Assembly (NCBI GenBank): GCA_004356335.1
Contig: SMXP01000108.1
Coordinates: 1 to 10,064 of the forward strand
Length of the DNA: 10,064 nucleotides
Source: Alphaproteobacteria bacterium
Lineage (GTDB): Bacteria > Pseudomonadota > Alphaproteobacteria > SMXP01
Direction of reading: 5' to 3'
Each line of letters begins with the position of its first letter. Position 1 is the first letter of the stretch. Shown here one piece after another: positions 6,676 to 10,064 of this stretch. The notes under the pieces were generated by a model, which saw only the letters and a list, made by a program, of their open reading frames with translations, did no database searches and was not told the DNA's origin. A program made the position numbers and the translations under genes.

Positions 6676-7665
6676 TTATATCTCCTTAGATAGGTCATTG
6701 CGCAAATGTGCGCTGAGTGCATCCATCACGGCCATCCGAACGGCCACCCCCATCTCCACTTGGTCATGAATGAGACTGACCGCGCGGTCGTCGGCAATGG
6801 CGCTGTCGATTTCGACGCCTCTATTCATCGGCCCCGGATGCATCACGCGGACACCGTCTCGTGCCAAAGAAAGTTTCTCTCGGTCCAGTCCGTAATAATG
6901 AAAATATTCCCGTGTGGACGGAATCAACGAGCCGGTCATGCGTTCCGACTGAAGGCGCAGCATCATGACAATGTCACAGTCACGAATGCCTTCTCTCATA
7001 TTATGAAAAACCTCAACGCCGAAGCGCTCAGGTTCCGGTGGCAATAAGGTGGGCGGCGCGATAATGCGGACGCGAGCGCCCATCCGATTTAAAAGATAGA
7101 TATTTGACCGCGCCACGCGGCTGTGAAGAATATCGCCGCAGATCGCTATGGTGAGCCCATCAAGACGGTCGAAGTGGCGTCGTATGGTGAGGGCGTCCAA
7201 TAGCGCCTGGGTCGGGTGTTCATGTGCACCATCGCCCGCATTGATGACCGAACAATCGACTTTTTCCGATAACAGCTGGACCGCCCCCGAGGCGCTATGG
7301 CGGACAACCAGGAGATCGGGCCGCATGGCGTTTAACGTCATGGCCGTATCGATCAGCGTTTCGCCCTTATTTACCGCTGAGGTGTGCACAGTCATATTCA
7401 TGACGTCGGCACTCAAACGTTTGCCGGCCAATTCGAATGAGCTTTGGGTTCGCGTCGACGGCTCAAAAAAGAGATTGATAAGAGTGCGACCCTTTAAGCG
7501 ATCGAGCTTCTTGTTGATCTGCCGGTTGAGATCGACATAGCTGTCCGCCAGGTCCAGGAGATAGGTGATTTCAGAAGCGGAAAGGCCTTCGATTCCCAAC
7601 AAATGACGTCGGGAAAATCCGCTAGGGATCGCGTGTATGCGTGCGTGTTGATCGGCCGCTTTCAT
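6676..7665 (-). CDS. pyrB: Aspartate carbamoyltransferase catalytic subunit
   Basis: PyrB condenses carbamoyl phosphate with L-aspartate to N-carbamoyl-L-aspartate, the committed step of de novo pyrimidine synthesis. Numbered from the chosen ATG (329 residues), the carbamoyl-phosphate loop FFEPSTRTQSSFE spans 66-78 (STRT 70-73), HPTQALLDALTI is at 150-161, the aspartate-loop RLQSERM at 237-243, and HPGPMNRGVEI at 276-286. All key residues are present, so it should be active. The ATG at 7663-7665 gives normal length. A TTG at 7702-7704 would add 13 residues but coincides with a promoter-like -35. No clear Shine-Dalgarno precedes the ATG. No pyrI regulatory-chain gene is seen, as expected for the class that pairs with a dihydroorotase-like protein. 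pyrC' begins 3 bases after the stop. Confidence 0.98.
   Translation of the reverse strand: MKAADQHARIHAIPSGFSRRHLLGIEGLSASEITYLLDLADSYVDLNRQINKKLDRLKGRTLINLFFEPSTRTQSSFELAGKRLSADVMNMTVHTSAVNKGETLIDTAMTLNAMRPDLLVVRHSASGAVQLLSEKVDCSVINAGDGAHEHPTQALLDALTIRRHFDRLDGLTIAICGDILHSRVARSNIYLLNRMGARVRIIAPPTLLPPEPERFGVEVFHNMREGIRDCDIVMMLRLQSERMTGSLIPSTREYFHYYGLDREKLSLARDGVRVMHPGPMNRGVEIDSAIADDRAVSLIHDQVEMGVAVRMAVMDALSAHLRNDLSKEI
6682..6687 (-). promoter_or_regulatory. Shine-Dalgarno AAGGAG for the pyrC' GTG start
   Basis: A perfect AAGGAG lies inside the last pyrB codons on the minus strand, 9 bases before the GTG at 6670-6672. It fixes that non-ATG start and shows tight pyrB-pyrC' coupling. Confidence 0.8.
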
Positions 7666-7675
7666 TAAAGCGCAC

Positions 7676-7704
7676 TGTATAGGCCCAAGTCGGCCTTCCG
7701 GCAA
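7676..7704 (-). promoter_or_regulatory. Candidate pyrB promoter, possibly giving a leaderless mRNA
   Basis: On the minus strand TTGCCG (7699-7704) and TATACA (7676-7681) are separated by exactly 17 bases, each matching the sigma-70 consensus at 4 of 6 positions. The ATG of pyrB begins only 10 bases after the -10 element, so a start site 6-8 bases downstream would leave almost no leader. This would explain the missing Shine-Dalgarno. Hexamer matches alone are weak evidence. Confidence 0.35.
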
Positions 7705-7774
7705 GCGAGCTGATCGGTTTGACCCCTGTGGTCGGTCGGCAAGGGCTTATATGCCACCCGCCAAGGCCGCTATG

Positions 7775-8260
7775 TCACCCTTTCGGTCCGTTTTGGGCGA
7801 GATAATCCAAGACGCCCTGTAAGATAAAGGCCGCGGCCATCTTGTCGACGATCTGGGCGCGCCGGCGTCGGCTGAGATCGGCCTCCAGCAAGGTCCGTGT
7901 CACGGCGATTGTGGATAGGCGTTCATCCCAAAAACCGACGGGTAACGGGGATTGCCGACCCATTTCCCGGGCAAAAGCGCGCGTCGCCTGGGCGCGGCGT
8001 CCCTCCGACCCGTCCATATTGAGCGGTAAGCCCAATATAAAGCCACCCACATCATTGGCCTGTGCCGTAGCGAAAAGCACCTTGAGGTCCTCGGTCAACT
8101 TCGTGCGCTTGATTGTTTTCAAAGGTGTCGCCACGCTCAGCGTCGAGTCCGACAGGGCCATGCCGATGGTTTTCGAGCCCAGATCCAGGCCCATCAATCG
8201 CTGTCCGGGCGCGAGATGTGTCTTGAGATCGGTCGGGGATATGTTGTCCTTGCGGGTCAT
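7775..8260 (-). CDS. ruvX: Putative pre-16S rRNA nuclease RuvX (YqgF family)
   Basis: A RuvC-like RNase H-fold nuclease implicated in processing the 5' end of pre-16S rRNA, formerly annotated as a Holliday junction resolvase. Numbered from the chosen ATG (161 residues), the first acidic residue is D26 in GLDLGSKTIGMALSD (24-38). LGLPLNMDGSEG spans 76-87, the DERLST motif starts at D112, and D139 lies in DKMAAAFILQGVLD. All expected acidic positions are present and length is normal. An upstream in-frame ATG at 8342-8344 would add 28 residues with no resemblance to the family; the ATG at 8258-8260 is preferred, although its AGG is directly adjacent and makes a poor ribosome site. A 109-base spacer separates it from pyrB, and it diverges from gatC. 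Confidence 0.93.
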   Translation of the reverse strand: MTRKDNISPTDLKTHLAPGQRLMGLDLGSKTIGMALSDSTLSVATPLKTIKRTKLTEDLKVLFATAQANDVGGFILGLPLNMDGSEGRRAQATRAFAREMGRQSPLPVGFWDERLSTIAVTRTLLEADLSRRRRAQIVDKMAAAFILQGVLDYLAQNGPKG

Positions 8261-8380
8261 CCTGCACTTATTAATATGGCGGGCAGTGCATGGGAAGTCT
8301 CGGCCGTTTATGGGCACTGGGGGCCGGTTGGCTTGGCCCGACATCGCCTATGGATGGCTTGCAACGGCTGCGCGGGCTTG

Positions 8381-8508
8381 CTAGAGCATTTCCAAGATTA
8401 ATTGACTCATGAAAATGCTCTAGATTCCTAGTTTGGTCGCGTTTTCGGACGGAAAACCGAGCCCACCACGGCCTTCGCCGGGGCATGCTTTTCCTGAAAA
8501 CGCTCTAA
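8381..8508. repeat. Palindromic interspersed-type repeat in the ruvX-gatC spacer
   Basis: A perfect 11-bp inverted repeat, CTAGAGCATTT (8381-8391) and AAATGCTCTAG (8413-8423), flanks a 21-base loop. A second hairpin, GTTTTC-GGACG-GAAAAC, lies at 8441-8457, and a third small one, CGGC-CTTC-GCCG, at 8469-8480. The right end GAAAACGCTCTAA (8496-8508) is a near copy of GAAAATGCTCTAG (8411-8423) and an approximate inverse of the left end. The GCTCTA ends with the GCGTTTTC...GGAAAAC core resemble palindromic intergenic repeats I recall from many alphaproteobacterial genomes. The rest of the spacer (8261-8380) shows no gene or clear promoter. Confidence 0.65.
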
Positions 8509-8528
8509 GCATCTCGTGGGTTCAAGCC

Positions 8529-8534
8529 AGGGAG
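8529..8534 (+). promoter_or_regulatory. Shine-Dalgarno AGGGAG for gatC
   Basis: AGGGAG sits 8 bases before the ATG at 8543 and rules out the earlier in-frame start at 8516, which would itself contain this site within its coding sequence. Confidence 0.75.
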
Positions 8535-8542
8535 CGCCAGTC

Positions 8543-8830
8543 ATGTCCGTCGACAAGGAAACTGTCCGCCGCATCGCGCGCTTGGCCCGAATCGACGAAC
8601 CTGAGGGCAATCTTGCCTCTCTGGCTGACGAATTGAGCACAATTCTTACGTGGGTCGAGCAATTGGGTGAAGTGGATACGGATCATGTCGCCCCCATGAC
8701 AAGTGCCGTTCAGTCAAAACTTCCTCGGCGGGAGGACGTGGTCTCGGATGGCGGCTATGCGGCAGATATCGTCAAAAACGCACCCGATGCTCAAGATCAG
8801 TTTTTCCGCGTGCCGAAAGTGGTGGAATAA
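8543..8830 (+). CDS. gatC: Asp/Glu-tRNA amidotransferase subunit C
   Basis: GatC is the small chaperone-like subunit of the GatCAB amidotransferase. That enzyme converts Glu-tRNA(Gln) to Gln-tRNA(Gln), or Asp-tRNA(Asn) to Asn-tRNA(Asn), in organisms lacking the direct synthetases. The 95-residue product opens with the family pattern MSVDKETVRRIARLARI, continues through helix ELSTILTWVEQLGEVDTD (30-47) and PMTSAV (51-56), and ends FFRVPKVVE (87-95). Length is typical. The ATG at 8543 is supported by AGGGAG upstream. The gatA start follows 2 bases after the stop, so the two are co-transcribed and probably coupled. No clear sigma-70 promoter could be picked out upstream; the palindromic repeat occupies that space. 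Confidence 0.96.
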   Translation: MSVDKETVRRIARLARIDEPEGNLASLADELSTILTWVEQLGEVDTDHVAPMTSAVQSKLPRREDVVSDGGYAADIVKNAPDAQDQFFRVPKVVE

Positions 8831-8832
8831 CC

Positions 8833-10064
8833 GTGACCGGCCAATCCACACTGTCGAGTCTGACTTTGGCGCAGGCCCGAAAGGGATTGCGCGCCAAGGA
8901 ATTCAGTGCGTTGGATTTGGTGACCTGCTATTTGGATGCGATCGTCGATGCGCGTCAGCTCAATTGTTATATTACCGAGACGCCGGACAAGGCGCTGGCA
9001 ATGGCCAAGGAATCGGATCGGCGTTTGGCCAGCGGCGATTCCGGTGATTTGGAAGGCATTCCGATCGGTATCAAAGACTTGTTTTGTATACGCGATGTAC
9101 TGAACACCGCGGCGAGCCGAATTCTGGGTAATTTCGTCCCGACTTATGAATCGACCGTAACCGAGAATCTTTGGCGGGACGGGGCTTTATGTTTGGGCAA
9201 GCTCAATTTGGATGAGTTCGCCATGGGCTCGTCCAGTGAAACAAGCTATTTCGGCCCGGTGATAAATCCTTGGCGGCGGGCGGGCGACGAGACCCCATTG
9301 GTGCCCGGAGGATCTTCCGGCGGATCGGCCGCCGCAATTGCGGCAAAAATTGCGCTGGCAACTATCGGGACGGATACCGGGGGGTCAATTCGCCAGCCCG
9401 CCGCGCTAACCGGTACGGTCGGTCTTAAACCCACATATGGACGTTGTTCGCGCTGGGGTATTGTGGCGTTTTCTTCGTCTTTGGATCAAGCCGGGCCCAT
9501 AACGAGAACGGTCGAGGATGCGGCTATCATGCTTAAATCCATGGCCGGTCATGATCCAAAGGATTCAACGAGTCTCAATGTCCCGGTTCCCGATTACGAG
9601 GCGGCATTGACCAAAGACGTCAAAGGTCTGCGCGTCGGTATCCCGAAGGAATATTGGGTTGACGGCATGCCCGACGAAATTGAACGTCTATGGCAACAGG
9701 GCCGGCAGTGGTTCAGTGACGGCGGTGCCGAACTCATGGACATCACCTTGCCCCATACCAAATATGCCTTGCCTGCTTATTATATTGTCAATCCGGCAGA
9801 GGCTTCTTCCAATTTGGCGCGCTATGATGGCGTGCGCTACGGGCGTCGGGTTGACGCCGACGACATTAATGAGATGTACGGAAAGACTCGCGCGGAAGGA
9901 TTTGGTGCCGAAGTCAAGCGCCGCATTCTAATTGGTACCTACGTGCTGTCTGCGGGCTATTACGATGCTTATTATCTCAAGGCGCAAAAAGTGCGCACCC
10001 TTATCGCCGACGATTTCAAAACCGCCTTCCAGCGGGTCGATGTGATCTTGACGCCGGCCACACC
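8833..10064 (+). CDS. gatA: Asp/Glu-tRNA amidotransferase subunit A (3' end outside window)
   Basis: GatA is the glutaminase subunit, releasing ammonia from glutamine for transfer to the misacylated tRNA held by GatB. The frame is open to the window end: 410 residues of roughly 490 expected, so only the C-terminus is missing. The amidase-signature Ser-cisSer-Lys triad is intact: K81 in GIPIGIKDLF, S161 in PGGSSGGSAAA (158-168) and nucleophile S185 in GTDTGGSIRQP (179-189). The window ends in DVILTPAT, a conserved segment near the substrate site. The start is GTG at 8833-8835, 2 bases after gatC, with GGTGGA 6 bases upstream. No frameshift or missing catalytic residue is seen. GatB would be expected just beyond the right edge. 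Confidence 0.97.
   Translation, partial: MTGQSTLSSLTLAQARKGLRAKEFSALDLVTCYLDAIVDARQLNCYITETPDKALAMAKESDRRLASGDSGDLEGIPIGIKDLFCIRDVLNTAASRILGNFVPTYESTVTENLWRDGALCLGKLNLDEFAMGSSSETSYFGPVINPWRRAGDETPLVPGGSSGGSAAAIAAKIALATIGTDTGGSIRQPAALTGTVGLKPTYGRCSRWGIVAFSSSLDQAGPITRTVEDAAIMLKSMAGHDPKDSTSLNVPVPDYEAALTKDVKGLRVGIPKEYWVDGMPDEIERLWQQGRQWFSDGGAELMDITLPHTKYALPAYYIVNPAEASSNLARYDGVRYGRRVDADDINEMYGKTRAEGFGAEVKRRILIGTYVLSAGYYDAYYLKAQKVRTLIADDFKTAFQRVDVILTPAT

Noticed and set aside
8402..8430. TTGACT at 8402-8407 as a gatC promoter -35
   Set aside because: It sits in the loop of the inverted repeat and no acceptable -10 lies 16-18 bases downstream.
8516..8542. Upstream extension of gatC from 8516
   Set aside because: The added 9 residues are not family-like and include the AGGGAG ribosome site for the ATG at 8543.
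1..10064. CRISPR array, tRNA, rRNA, transposase, phage or toxin-antitoxin genes
   Set aside because: No spaced identical repeats, cloverleaf-like sequence, transposase motifs or toxin pair was seen; the window is a conserved housekeeping cluster.

Overview
This is a housekeeping segment of a bacterial chromosome, most likely from an alphaproteobacterium. The gene order gatA-gatC / ruvX-pyrB-pyrC'-plsY-dprA-topA-rnr is one I associate with Alphaproteobacteria (Rhodospirillales and relatives). The protein sequences, the pseudo-dihydroorotase next to pyrB, and the GAAAA(T/C)GCTCTA palindromic repeat before gatC all fit. G+C is a little over half by eye. The genus cannot be fixed from the window.

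Layout: positions 1-101 hold the first codons of RNase R (rnr, minus strand), starting at TTG just after topA. Topoisomerase I (topA) fills 107-2737, minus. The gap 2738-3192 contains an imperfect 40-bp tandem repeat with promoter-like elements pointing at topA. A small plus-strand gene of unknown function (3193-3456) converges on, and overlaps, the 3' end of dprA (3423-4580, minus). Continuing rightwards on the minus strand are plsY (4746-5363), a catalytically degenerate dihydroorotase pyrC' (5347-6672), pyrB (6676-7665) and ruvX (7775-8260). A divergent spacer carrying an interspersed palindromic repeat (8381-8508) separates these from the plus-strand genes gatC (8543-8830) and gatA (8833 to the window end, truncated).

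How the genes work together: ruvX-pyrB-pyrC'-plsY-dprA lie head to tail with tight or overlapping junctions and could be one leftward operon, with a possible internal promoter just before pyrB. PyrB and PyrC' probably form one pyrimidine-biosynthesis complex, in which PyrC' is structural and a true dihydroorotase must be encoded elsewhere. PlsY starts phospholipid synthesis, DprA handles incoming single-stranded DNA, RuvX acts in 16S rRNA maturation, TopA relaxes negative supercoils, and GatCA belong to the tRNA amidotransferase, whose GatB is expected beyond the right edge.

No mobile element, CRISPR array, tRNA, rRNA or clearly new multi-gene system was found. The points most worth a second look are the PyrC' ligand losses, the tandem repeat before topA, the small gene overlapping dprA, the repeat before gatC and a possibly leaderless pyrB transcript.
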